44,225 bases of DNA from Bacillota bacterium. Its GTDB lineage: Bacteria; Bacillota; Bacilli; Desulfuribacillales; Desulfuribacillaceae. The notes beneath the pieces are model-generated. The model searched no databases. It worked only from the letters and a program-made list of their open reading frames with translations, and was not told where the DNA came from. The position numbers and the translations under genes were made by a program. Below, piece by piece: positions 24,618 to 32,276 of the stretch; position 1 is the stretch's first letter, and every line of letters starts with the position of its first letter. The stretch is taken from positions 1-44,225 of the forward strand of contig JAEWFW010000026.1 in assembly GCA_023388635.1 (NCBI GenBank), in the 5' to 3' direction.

Positions 24618-25070
24618 TTACATACCATAAAACGGAGATGAAGAGGTTCCGCTAAACGGATAATCATATGCAATTTCTTCGTCAAACTCGACATAATCGA
24701 GATATACCATAAGTAGCAGATAGCGTTTTCCTGTCTTTGGATCACTAATAATAATATGATCCCTGCCTGCCGCTTCAATAATTCCGTCAAACACTTTTTC
24801 TTGGTTTTGGGTTCTTCCCTCAAATGTCATATAGACACGGGCTCTCTTACCTCGGTTTAAGCGCAAAATATTTTCTATATAAGACATTTCTAATGGCAAC
24901 TGACCCGGTGCGGGAACTTGCGGTATGCGCCCTCCACTCGGCGGCATAGGCGGTATTGGCTGCGTACTTGGCGTTTGCTGTATACTCGGTCCCTGCTGAT
25001 AAATACCTGCCGTCGGTTGACCATATGGGTTGCTCTGATAGCACGATGAGACCATCGCTTGATTAAACAT
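24618..25070 (-). CDS. gerQ: Spore coat/germination protein GerQ
   Basis: 150 residues from the ATG at 25070, chosen because AGGAGG lies 6 nt upstream. The first 75 residues are Pro/Gln/Ser-rich and disordered; the conserved domain follows (LEMSYIENILRLNRGKRARVYMTFEG, then EKVFDGIIEAAGRDHIIISDPKTGKRYLLLMVYLDYVEFDEEI). GerQ sits in the inner spore coat, is cross-linked by transglutaminase during maturation, and is required for CwlJ localisation and dipicolinate-triggered germination. The adjacent upstream gene is cwlJ, the classical partner. This is strong evidence for an endospore former. Confidence 0.95.
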   Translation of the reverse strand: MFNQAMVSSCYQSNPYGQPTAGIYQQGPSIQQTPSTQPIPPMPPSGGRIPQVPAPGQLPLEMSYIENILRLNRGKRARVYMTFEGRTQNQEKVFDGIIEAAGRDHIIISDPKTGKRYLLLMVYLDYVEFDEEIAYDYPFSGTSSSPFYGM

Positions 25071-25109
25071 AGTCATCCTCCTAAATTCAAAATTAATTGT
25101 TGTTTATGA

Positions 25110-25541
25110 CTAAAACACTGTATATACTTGCGGACATTCTTCAGGCAGCGGTGCATAAAAACAGTGCTGCTTATATCTCCCGGTATTCGCCTGACCCCAC
25201 CATTCCGGCGGACAATCTCCATCCGGTCGGAAAAACCAAAGGGAGAACTCTGCCGGATGATGTCGCTGACCGGCAATCAATTTACGTGCCAGCCGAATAT
25301 CAATTTCCCTTGCCCTCTGATAAAAATAACCGTGCTGCGTTGCTTCAAATCCCCCAGGAGATTGAAAAACCATCTGGGGAACTGTAGTAATATCTATAAA
25401 ATCCAGACAAGATGCGCGGACTCTGTTAACCATGACATTGCCTGCCATCAACATGCCCAACTGCCCTTCTCCTTCTGCTTCCGCTCTCATTAATCTCGCA
25501 AGCATCTGCACATCTGCCTCTGTCGTTTTTATGACGGACAT
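25110..25541 (-). CDS. cwlJ: Spore cortex-lytic hydrolase CwlJ
   Basis: 143 residues, no signal peptide, the CwlJ size. Hydrolase_2/SleB-type domain: LARLMRAEAEGEGQLGMLMAGNVMVNRV with the catalytic Glu, then MVFQSPGGFEA and ARKLIAGQRHHPAEFSLWFFRP. CwlJ depolymerises spore cortex peptidoglycan during germination and is activated by calcium-dipicolinate. The gene lies 39 nt before gerQ on the same strand. GAGGGGTGAGG precedes the ATG. Confidence 0.95.
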   Translation of the reverse strand: MSVIKTTEADVQMLARLMRAEAEGEGQLGMLMAGNVMVNRVRASCLDFIDITTVPQMVFQSPGGFEATQHGYFYQRAREIDIRLARKLIAGQRHHPAEFSLWFFRPDGDCPPEWWGQANTGRYKQHCFYAPLPEECPQVYTVF

Positions 25542-25636
25542 GTCCTCACCCCTCTAGGTTATTACCCACTATATAAGATATACGATTCCTACAAATTGGT
25601 GACTATCCCAAACAAAAAAACGGATAAAACGCAGAA

Positions 25637-25672
25637 AACTCCCCAAGGCACTTTGCAGTGCTTTGGGGAGTT
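25637..25672 (-). terminator. Intrinsic terminator of speD
   Basis: AACTCCCCAA (25637-25646) pairs with TTGGGGAGTT (25663-25672) plus an inner GGCACT/AGTGC stem; minus-strand reading continues TTTTCTGCGTTTTATCCG then seven T. The A-side also allows use from the opposite strand. Confidence 0.85.
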
Positions 25673-25699
25673 CCCGATTCATACGGTTACTTACATGCA

Positions 25700-26584
25700 T
25701 TACTTGATATTTCTGCCGTAAAAAATCTCCAACATCTCTTTTTTGATCCGCTGTTTAATTTTACCGCGTTCTCTCGGTAAGAGGTCTTTTTTATCTGTTC
25801 CGAACAGATAATGATTTAAGTCAAATTCACGCAATAACATCTTTGTATGGAAAATGTTCTCTTGATACACGTTGACATCGATCATATCATACGCTTCCCG
25901 CGTGTGATTTGACATAAAATTCTGTATGGAATTAATTTTATGATCGATATAGAGCTTGTTACCATTGACATCACGCGTAAAGCCTCTGACACGATAGTCT
26001 ATATAGGCAATATCCGGTTCGAAGCTCGTCATCAAATAGTTCAGTGCTTTCAGCGGCGAAATTTCACCACAAGTGGAAACATCGATATCAGCGCGAAACG
26101 TACTGATCCCTCGATCAGGGTGATTCTCCGGATATGTATGTACCGTAATATGGCTCTTGTCGAGATGAGCGACGACACTATCTTTTGCCGCATGATCTGG
26201 ATTCCCTGCATCCTGCTGCTCCTCGGATTTCTCTGTATCGCTCGACGACGGACCGGGTGCCTCGTTCTCCGCTGTTTTGCCGGATCTTTGCTCTTCCCGT
26301 ATCACTTCATTTTCTGATACGAGCATCGTCACACTTGCCCCTTGAGGATCGTAGTCCTGATTAGCAATATTCAACACATTCGCCCCGATAATATTGGCGA
26401 CTTCCGATAAAATATTAACTAATCGCTGTGCATTGTACTCTTCATCAATATATTCTATATATTTTTTTCGCTGATCCTGATCCTTTGCATAACAAATATC
26501 ATAAAAATTAAAACTGAGTGTTTTCGTCAAATTATTAAAACCATACAGTTTTAGTTTATCAACGGGCTTAATTTTTACATTCAA
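25700..26584 (-). CDS. speD: S-adenosylmethionine decarboxylase proenzyme, long E. coli type
   Basis: About 294 residues. Produces decarboxylated SAM, the aminopropyl donor for spermidine. The body matches the E. coli SpeD: LKLYGFNNLTKTLSFNFYDICYAK, YDPQGASVTMLVSE, the self-cleavage Ser in DKSHITVHTYPENHP, DVSTCGEISPLKALNYL and QENIFHTKMLLREFDLNHYLFG. Bacillus species usually have the short, 120-130 residue form. An extra 30-40 residue acidic/Ser insert (EEQRSGKTAENEAPG and onward, about 105-145) separates the N-terminal part from the cleavage site. I prefer the TTG at 26584 (GGGGGG 7 nt upstream) over the TTG at 26599. No speE is adjacent; patB follows upstream by 49 nt. Confidence 0.93.
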   Translation of the reverse strand: MNVKIKPVDKLKLYGFNNLTKTLSFNFYDICYAKDQDQRKKYIEYIDEEYNAQRLVNILSEVANIIGANVLNIANQDYDPQGASVTMLVSENEVIREEQRSGKTAENEAPGPSSSDTEKSEEQQDAGNPDHAAKDSVVAHLDKSHITVHTYPENHPDRGISTFRADIDVSTCGEISPLKALNYLMTSFEPDIAYIDYRVRGFTRDVNGNKLYIDHKINSIQNFMSNHTREAYDMIDVNVYQENIFHTKMLLREFDLNHYLFGTDKKDLLPRERGKIKQRIKKEMLEIFYGRNIK

Positions 26585-26633
26585 CGGATTTCCCCCCAAA
26601 CTTCCTGATTATTTTAAGTCATATCTTACAAAT

Positions 26634-27824
26634 TTATACATTGGTGTCGACAAACTGTTCAAGAATAGGGCGCATCCTATGTAACGCATCTTCCAATACA
26701 CTTCTGGGACAAGCAAAATTCAACCGCAGAAATCCCTTGCCTTCATCGCCAAACGTACTTCCTATATGTACAGCGACCTTCGCTTCCACTGCGAGACGTT
26801 TCTGTAATTCAGCATCGTCCATCCCCAAGTCACGTACATCCAACCAAGCTAAATATGTCGCTTCCGGTTGAACCAGTTTTACACGCGGCAAATATTGTCC
26901 AACAAACTCCGTCAATAATTTTACATTCGCCTGCAAATACACAAGCAGTTCATTCAGCCATGGTTCTCCATATTGATAGGACGCTTCTAGAGCAAGCAAA
27001 CCGAATAGATTGTTATCGCTCAATCCCGCTCTGACGATCTCCCTTTGGATGATCTGCTGCTTTTCCGAATCGGTAATAATCATATTGGAAATATGTAAAC
27101 CGGCGATATTAAATGTTTTCGTCGGTGCCACAAATGTTATGACAGATGGCGTGAACCCATCGCTGATCGAAGCGATTGGCAAATGTTTATGTCCCGGGTA
27201 GACAATATCCCAATGAATTTCATCGGATAAAATCAATACATCGTATTTTGCACATAATTCCCTGACCCTCGTCAGCTCATCCCTTGTCCAAACTCTGCCT
27301 ACAGGGTTATGGGGGCTGCATAACAACAACATCTTAGTCTTAGGATGGCGAAGTTGCTCTTCCAAATCCGCAAAATCCATTTCATATCTTCCCTGGTTAT
27401 ATACAAGGGAATTTCTGATGATTTTCCGATGATTGTCTTTTATAATGCGAGCAAATGGATGGTATACAGGTGTTTGAATAACAACTTGATCTCCGATATC
27501 GGAAAACGCGTTGATTGCCAGCGTCAGACTATAAATCACCGTCGGCAAGGTGAAAATCGCCCGCTCATCGACATCCCATCCATGCCTTCGGGCGAACCAA
27601 TCACGAATCACCGATTTCAGTGTGCGACCGGCAGATGTATATCCATATACTCCATGCTCAACACGTTCGCGCAATGCCTGAATCACCGGCTGAGGGCTCT
27701 TAAAATCCATATCCGCAACCCACATAGGAATGACATCATCCACACCGCAAAAGGTGCGATTGCCATCCCATTTCACCGCACCGGTATCTTTTCGGTCAAT
27801 CATTTCATCAAAATTATGTATCAA
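26634..27824 (-). CDS. patB: PatB/MalY-type cystathionine beta-lyase
   Basis: 396 residues, PLP-dependent aminotransferase fold class I. Key features: DVIPMWVADMDFKSPQPV at the N-terminus, the YGYTSAG loop, CSPHNPVGRVW, SDEIHWDIVYPGHKHLPIAS, and the PLP Lys in APTKTFNIAGLHISN. PatB/MalY cleaves cystathionine and cysteine to pyruvate, ammonia and homocysteine or sulfide. Translation starts at TTG 27824; GGAGG lies 7 nt upstream. The upstream region has no co-directional neighbour, so this gene probably starts the patB-speD unit. Confidence 0.93.
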   Translation of the reverse strand: MIHNFDEMIDRKDTGAVKWDGNRTFCGVDDVIPMWVADMDFKSPQPVIQALRERVEHGVYGYTSAGRTLKSVIRDWFARRHGWDVDERAIFTLPTVIYSLTLAINAFSDIGDQVVIQTPVYHPFARIIKDNHRKIIRNSLVYNQGRYEMDFADLEEQLRHPKTKMLLLCSPHNPVGRVWTRDELTRVRELCAKYDVLILSDEIHWDIVYPGHKHLPIASISDGFTPSVITFVAPTKTFNIAGLHISNMIITDSEKQQIIQREIVRAGLSDNNLFGLLALEASYQYGEPWLNELLVYLQANVKLLTEFVGQYLPRVKLVQPEATYLAWLDVRDLGMDDAELQKRLAVEAKVAVHIGSTFGDEGKGFLRLNFACPRSVLEDALHRMRPILEQFVDTNV

Positions 27825-27970
27825 TCGATTCCCTCCGTTCGATTGTCGATTTCATGATATAGCGTCTTCATTCATGATATGACGCCATTATTGTACCACA
27901 ACATTCGGTTTATGTGGAACAGTCTATTTGCTATACTATATACAAAGCGAAAAAACTCAGAGGGCAGATA

Positions 27971-28144
27971 ATGAACATTATATTTAAAACATTGACAAAA
28001 CACGATATCGAACAATCCAAAGATATCGTGCTATTAATGGAACTGTGGAATTAAATTGTGTTCGATGGAATTGCTTTTCCCGGTAAGGAGCCTTACGAAG
28101 AACGTGAATTCAAGAAGTTGTTAGAAGACCAATCTGCTGCCTAG
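27971..28144 (+). pseudogene. Remnant ORF with in-frame stop
   Basis: The plus frame starting ATG at 27971 reads MNIIFKTLTKHDIEQSKDIV and ends at an in-frame TAA at 28052-28054. In the same frame the reading continues IVFDGIAFPGKEPYEEREFK to a TAG at 28142-28144. The opening resembles the start of small N-acetyltransferases or related proteins, but the fragment is too short to assign. It may be a decayed gene whose 3' end was lost when the region next to the catalase homologue was rearranged. A purine-rich AGAGGGC precedes the ATG. Confidence 0.45.
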
Positions 28145-28147
28145 CCG

Positions 28148-29386
28148 CTATGTCGCTTTTACACGCTCAGCCTGCGTCATCGCTGCTAATTTCTGCACTT
28201 CGTCGACTAGAATACCGAGTGCTACGGCAACTCTCGCGCCATAGTCTTCGTCTGCCTTGTAGAACATCGCCGTCTGACGCAATTGCAAATTCCTTTGCGC
28301 ATTACCTAAATGTGCAGCGATGTTTTGCACGAGCTTAACGCGGTCGGATTCCGATAGAACTCTCCTGTACAGCTCGCCAGCCTGCACGAAATCCAGCTCT
28401 TCCAGTGGCTGTGCATGTCTGGCTAACACGCGCGATACATCGACTTCTGGAATTTGATGACTGTTCCCGAATCGATCGTGTAAATGGTCGGTACCCAGAC
28501 AATTGAGTAACCTTCCCTGAAGCATTTTATCGGGAGATGCCGCTATACCAGGAACAAAGTTACTAGGTGCAAAAGCCTGCTCCACTTCTGTAAAGCGATC
28601 CTGCTTGATGCTGTTCAGCACCATTTTCCCGACAGGAATCAAAGGAAAATCTGCATGATACCAAACCTTAGTCACATCAAACGGATCAAATGGGTACGTC
28701 TCCGCTTGCTCCGGCGTCATGATTTGCACGTAGACTTTCCACGCAGGAAAATCCCCTTGGTCTATACTGTCATATAAATCTCTGGCTGCATGGTCGGGGT
28801 CCTGCCCGTATAATGCACCGGCTTCTTCCATTGTTAAATTCTTAATTGCTTGTTCCGTCTTAAAATGGTATTTTACCCATACGTGATCTCCGCCTTTGTT
28901 ATACCACATAAACGCATGGTTGCCATACCCGTCAATATAGCGATATGATCCGGGTGTACCGCGATCAGAGAAAAGAATCGTAACTTGATGAACAGATTCC
29001 GGCAACAAAGAAATAAAATCCCAAAACATATTGAAATCCTGCTGATTACTGACCGGACAGCGCTTCTGCGAACGGATTAAATCCGGAAATTTCAGTGCAT
29101 CACGCATAAAAAATACCGGCGTATGATTGCCAGCCATATCATAGTCGCCTTGTTCTGTATAAAACCTTACAGCAAATCCCCACAGATCGTGTTCAGCGTC
29201 CGGCGAATCCTGCCCTTCAAATATAGAAAATTTCGCAAAGACATCCGTTTTCTTACCAACTTCCGATAAAAAAGCCGCCCGTGTATACTGACTGACATCG
29301 TGCGTAACTTCAAAGTATCCGTACGCGCCCGCTTTATTACCTACTTTATTACTCGCTTTATTACTTGTTTTACTATTCCCTGTCAT
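28148..29386 (-). CDS. Catalase homologue lacking distal His and haem-ligand Tyr
   Basis: About 412 residues (typical catalases are about 480). The scaffold is unmistakably a small-subunit haem catalase: AGAYGYFEVTHDVSQYTRA, MAGNHTPVFFMRDALKFPD, FISLLPESVHQVTILFSDRG, VWVKYHFKTEQAIKNLT, FDPFDVTKVWYHADFPLIPVGKMVLN, VPGIAASPDKMLQGRLLN. But the position of the catalytic distal His (bovine His75) is Val15, the proximal haem Tyr (bovine Tyr358, in RLFAY) is Cys296, and RDPRGF is changed to HDLWGF. The first 18 residues are an SNKA/GNKA repeat encoded by a 12-nt tandem repeat (about 29327-29374), where the missing N-terminal arm should be. GGAGG precedes the ATG; gene follows perR by 22 nt. Peroxidatic catalase activity is unlikely; it may be a pseudoenzyme or a decaying gene. 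Confidence 0.85.
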   Translation of the reverse strand: MTGNSKTSNKASNKVGNKAGAYGYFEVTHDVSQYTRAAFLSEVGKKTDVFAKFSIFEGQDSPDAEHDLWGFAVRFYTEQGDYDMAGNHTPVFFMRDALKFPDLIRSQKRCPVSNQQDFNMFWDFISLLPESVHQVTILFSDRGTPGSYRYIDGYGNHAFMWYNKGGDHVWVKYHFKTEQAIKNLTMEEAGALYGQDPDHAARDLYDSIDQGDFPAWKVYVQIMTPEQAETYPFDPFDVTKVWYHADFPLIPVGKMVLNSIKQDRFTEVEQAFAPSNFVPGIAASPDKMLQGRLLNCLGTDHLHDRFGNSHQIPEVDVSRVLARHAQPLEELDFVQAGELYRRVLSESDRVKLVQNIAAHLGNAQRNLQLRQTAMFYKADEDYGARVAVALGILVDEVQKLAAMTQAERVKAT

Positions 29387-29408
29387 TTGCAGCCCCTCCA
29401 CACGCATA

Positions 29409-29831
29409 TTATGACTTATGCAAATCCGCGCATTTAGCGCAGACTCCTTTAAAGTATATATTTTTCTCCTTTATGTGGAAGTCATCAAGTTTTTCTGGCA
29501 TTATTTGATCAATATCTACGGAAAAATTATAAATTTCATGGCAAATTTCGCATTTAAAATGTCCATGTGTGCTCATAATCGTATCATAACGAACTTCATT
29601 ATCTTCAATAGTCACTGGACGGACAATTCCAGCCTTTAGCAAAAGATCTAGGGTATTATAAATAGTCGTTTTTGATAACGTCGGAATGACTTTGATTACT
29701 TCCATAAAAGTTTCATCCGCCGTCGGATGTCCTGTCTGAGTCAATAAATACTCCAAAACTTTCAATCTTTGAAATGACGGTTTTATACCCTTTTCTTGTA
29801 AAATGGTAATCAACTGCTCAACTTCGACCAT
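29409..29831 (-). CDS. perR: Fur-family regulator of the PerR type
   Basis: 140 residues. Winged helix (FQRLKVLEYLLTQTGHPTADETF ... LSKTTIYNTLDLLLKAGIV), then VRYDTIMSTHGHFKCEICHEIYNF with the first CxxC, and the last GVCAKCADLHK with the second CxxC, forming the structural zinc site. The RYD Asp and the HGH histidines match the Fe/Mn sensing site of PerR, in which histidines are oxidised by hydrogen peroxide. Its own promoter carries a near-perfect Per box. Location ahead of the catalase homologue agrees with a peroxide regulon. PerR is more likely than Fur or Zur, judged from the box and the neighbour. Confidence 0.88.
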   Translation of the reverse strand: MVEVEQLITILQEKGIKPSFQRLKVLEYLLTQTGHPTADETFMEVIKVIPTLSKTTIYNTLDLLLKAGIVRPVTIEDNEVRYDTIMSTHGHFKCEICHEIYNFSVDIDQIMPEKLDDFHIKEKNIYFKGVCAKCADLHKS

Positions 29832-29909
29832 AGTAACGACTCATCTCCCATTCAGAAAAGTTATTTTAAAATCCCCTTGAAACAATCGCAAGTTAAATTT
29901 ATGATCAAT

Positions 29910-29957
29910 TTGTAATCATTATAAATTCATCATAACTTTAGCTGAAAGTCCTGTCAA
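29910..29957 (-). promoter_or_regulatory. perR promoter with Per box
   Basis: Minus-strand promoter TTGACA (29957-29952), 17 nt, TATGAT (29934-29929). Five bases downstream, TTGTAATCATTATAA (29910-29924) matches the PerR consensus TTATAATNATTATAA at all but one position. It overlaps the expected start of transcription, so PerR would block its own operon, which also includes the catalase homologue. Confidence 0.8.
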
Positions 29958-30007
29958 CCATATTTTTCTAATTTCTATGTTCCGAATTCGGGACGACTTT
30001 ATATTGC

Positions 30008-30844
30008 TTACAACAAAGTGTCGTAATCGAGTTCCGGCAACAGTTTCGCTTTGGAAGACATGTCAAATAACCGCCTAATGGCGGCATATCCCTCTGCGCC
30101 GAGGTCAGCGCTAAATTGATTGACGTATAAATCAATGTGTGACTTGACTACGTCAACCGATATTTCTTGTGCATGCTCTAATACGTACTGATTCGATTTG
30201 TCAGGATTCGCCCATGCATATTGCAGCGATTTGCGAATCCATTGTGCAATCGACGACTGGTCAAGTGTGCGGCGAGCAATAATTGCCCCCAGTGGAATCG
30301 GCAATCCGGTTTCCGTTTCCCACCATTCTCCGAGATCGACGAGCATTTTCAAGCCATAAGCCTTATATGTGAAACGCGCCTCGTGAATCACCAGCCCGGC
30401 ATCTACGCGACCATCGCATACCGCTTGCATAATTTCCCCGAACGGCATGACGACAATCTCTCCGATAGGCGCGCCGAGCTGCTGATCCGCCCACAGACGA
30501 AAAAGCAAATACGCCGTTGAGTGTTCGTTAGGGATTGCCACGCGCTTACCAGCTAGCGAAGCCCTACTTGTGTTTTGATCGCCTGCCGTTAAGATCAGCG
30601 GTCCGCATCCTCTGCCCAAAGCGCCGCCGCAAGGCAGCAGCGCATACTCCGACAATACCCAGGGCAACGCTGCATAAGAAATTTTCATAATATCTAATGT
30701 AGATTTATTCATCGCCAATTGATTAGTAACATGGATATCGGAGTATTGCACATCAATTGCAGGCGCACCGGCAACCAGCCCATGAACCCAGGCATGAAAA
30801 ATAAACGTATCATTAGGGCACGGTGAAATAGCGATTTTCATCAT
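30008..30844 (-). CDS. mqnD: 1,4-dihydroxy-6-naphthoate synthase
   Basis: 278 residues, periplasmic-binding-protein-like fold without signal peptide. Motifs: KIAISPCPNDTFIFHAW at the N-terminus, HVTNQLAMNKSTLDIMKISYAALPWVL, GCGPLI, and VAIPNEHSTAYLLFRLW. MqnD converts the cyclic dehypoxanthine futalosine product to 1,4-dihydroxy-6-naphthoate, a step of the futalosine menaquinone route, absent in Bacillus subtilis, which uses the Men route. The start overlaps the stop of mqnB by 4 nt. Confidence 0.93.
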   Translation of the reverse strand: MMKIAISPCPNDTFIFHAWVHGLVAGAPAIDVQYSDIHVTNQLAMNKSTLDIMKISYAALPWVLSEYALLPCGGALGRGCGPLILTAGDQNTSRASLAGKRVAIPNEHSTAYLLFRLWADQQLGAPIGEIVVMPFGEIMQAVCDGRVDAGLVIHEARFTYKAYGLKMLVDLGEWWETETGLPIPLGAIIARRTLDQSSIAQWIRKSLQYAWANPDKSNQYVLEHAQEISVDVVKSHIDLYVNQFSADLGAEGYAAIRRLFDMSSKAKLLPELDYDTLL

Positions 30845-31479
30845 ACAACCTCCTTTAAAACCAAACTAACCTCGCGCAAGCGGTCCAATGCCTCTGCAAT
30901 CCGCCAACTGCTGCGATCACGCTTCCCTATGGCATTGGAAATCGCGCGTATTTCAAGCACCGGCAGATTATGTTGTACAGCAGCCACCGCTACGCCATAC
31001 CCCTCCATTGCCTCCGCTACAGCATCAGGCATCCTGTTGGACAATTTGACAGCCGTTTCCTCCGTTCCTGTGACAGTCGATAATGTCAAAATCGCCGCCC
31101 TTTGCACCGGAATAGATTTACGAACCAGTGCCTGCAATACGCGATCTGCCAGCTTTTCATCTGACGCTATTTGTGAATCGCCGAGCTGGAGTTGCTCCAG
31201 ACTTATAAATCCTTCCGCTGTCTCTGCCCCCAGATCGGCGGCAACCATACGGTCGGCAACGACGACCGTGCCAATATCGGCTCTACCGACAAAACCACCG
31301 GCAATTCCCAAATTGATGACAAGATCATACTGCTTGCCTGCTAAGAGCGCCGACGTACTGCTTGCTGCCGCAACGCAACCAACTCCTGCAACACATACGT
31401 CAAAACGCCCATCGTCCTGCAGCGATTCGATCACTGCCTGTTTTTCTGCTGCTACGGAAACAACTATCAAAACCCTCAT
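30841..31479 (-). CDS. mqnB: Futalosine hydrolase
   Basis: 212 residues, PNP/MTA nucleosidase fold. Features: LIVVSVAAEKQAVIES, GVGCVAAASSTSALL, LVINLGIAGGF, the VTGTEETA segment and the catalytic region AVAEAMEGYGVAVAAVQH. It removes hypoxanthine from futalosine. The stop overlaps mqnD and the start overlaps the SDR gene by 4 nt, indicating one tightly coupled operon. mqnA and mqnC are not in the window. Confidence 0.92.
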   Translation of the reverse strand: MRVLIVVSVAAEKQAVIESLQDDGRFDVCVAGVGCVAAASSTSALLAGKQYDLVINLGIAGGFVGRADIGTVVVADRMVAADLGAETAEGFISLEQLQLGDSQIASDEKLADRVLQALVRKSIPVQRAAILTLSTVTGTEETAVKLSNRMPDAVAEAMEGYGVAVAAVQHNLPVLEIRAISNAIGKRDRSSWRIAEALDRLREVSLVLKEVV

Positions 31480-32210
31480 ATAACGTACCCTCCGTTAGGG
31501 CTAATGACTTGTCCTGTGACAAAGTCCGACTGCTCCGATGCCAGAAAGTATATGCAATTCGCCACTTCACCGACAGTCCCTAAACGCTGTAGAGGTGTTT
31601 CTGCCGCTAATTCGCGCATATCCTCAGCGTTAAGAAATCCATTCATATCTGTTACGATAATTCCCGGAGCGACACAATTGACGTGAATATTTGACGGAGC
31701 CAGTTCTTTCGCCAGCGCCTTTGTAAAGCCTATGACAGCCGCTTTCGCTGTTGAATAATGGACTTCACACGAAGCGCCCGTAAGCCCCCAAATTGACGAA
31801 ATGTTTACAATCTTTCCGCGTTTTTTATGTATCATATGCGGCAATACTGCCTGACAGCTGTGGAACATCGCTTTCATATTGACATCCATCATCATGTCCC
31901 ACTCCGCCTCGGTAATATCGGTAAATAACTTCTGTTGTGATATGCCGGCATTATTGACAAGCACGTCGATACCGCCAAATATTTCTAGTGTCCGGTCGAC
32001 TAATTGATGGACCTGCCGTCCATCAGCTATGTCCGCTTGATAAACAGCAACATGGCATTGTCTGTCAGTCAGTTGATCATATAAATCTAAGGCTTCCCGC
32101 TCCGCTCGATGATAATGAATCATCACCTGATAACCTTGTTCAGCAAATAGCGTCGCGGTGGCTCTGCCGATACCTCTGGAACTGCCCGTAATTAACACTG
32201 TTTTCGACAT
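31476..32210 (-). CDS. Short-chain dehydrogenase (FabG/YmfI-like)
   Basis: 244 residues. NADP-binding TGSSRGIGRAT, NNAG, and the catalytic Ser-Tyr-Lys in NISSIWGLTGASCEVHYSTAKAA; C-terminal PLQRLGTVGEVANCIYFLASEQSDFVTGQVI. Close to the 3-oxoacyl-ACP reductase-like YmfI group of Bacillota. It is the first gene of the operon with mqnB and mqnD; a role in menaquinone or lipid metabolism is not proven. AGGGAG lies 9 nt before the ATG. Confidence 0.9.
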   Translation of the reverse strand: MSKTVLITGSSRGIGRATATLFAEQGYQVMIHYHRAEREALDLYDQLTDRQCHVAVYQADIADGRQVHQLVDRTLEIFGGIDVLVNNAGISQQKLFTDITEAEWDMMMDVNMKAMFHSCQAVLPHMIHKKRGKIVNISSIWGLTGASCEVHYSTAKAAVIGFTKALAKELAPSNIHVNCVAPGIIVTDMNGFLNAEDMRELAAETPLQRLGTVGEVANCIYFLASEQSDFVTGQVISPNGGYVI

Positions 32211-32276
32211 GTTTTACAACTCCCTTTCCATGCTCCCGCCTACTATAAATTCCTGACTGAGTAACATAATTTTATT

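Noticed and set aside
30929..31483. 184-residue plus-strand ORF
   Set aside because: Antisense shadow of mqnB with Ser/Ala/Thr-rich composition and no start signal.
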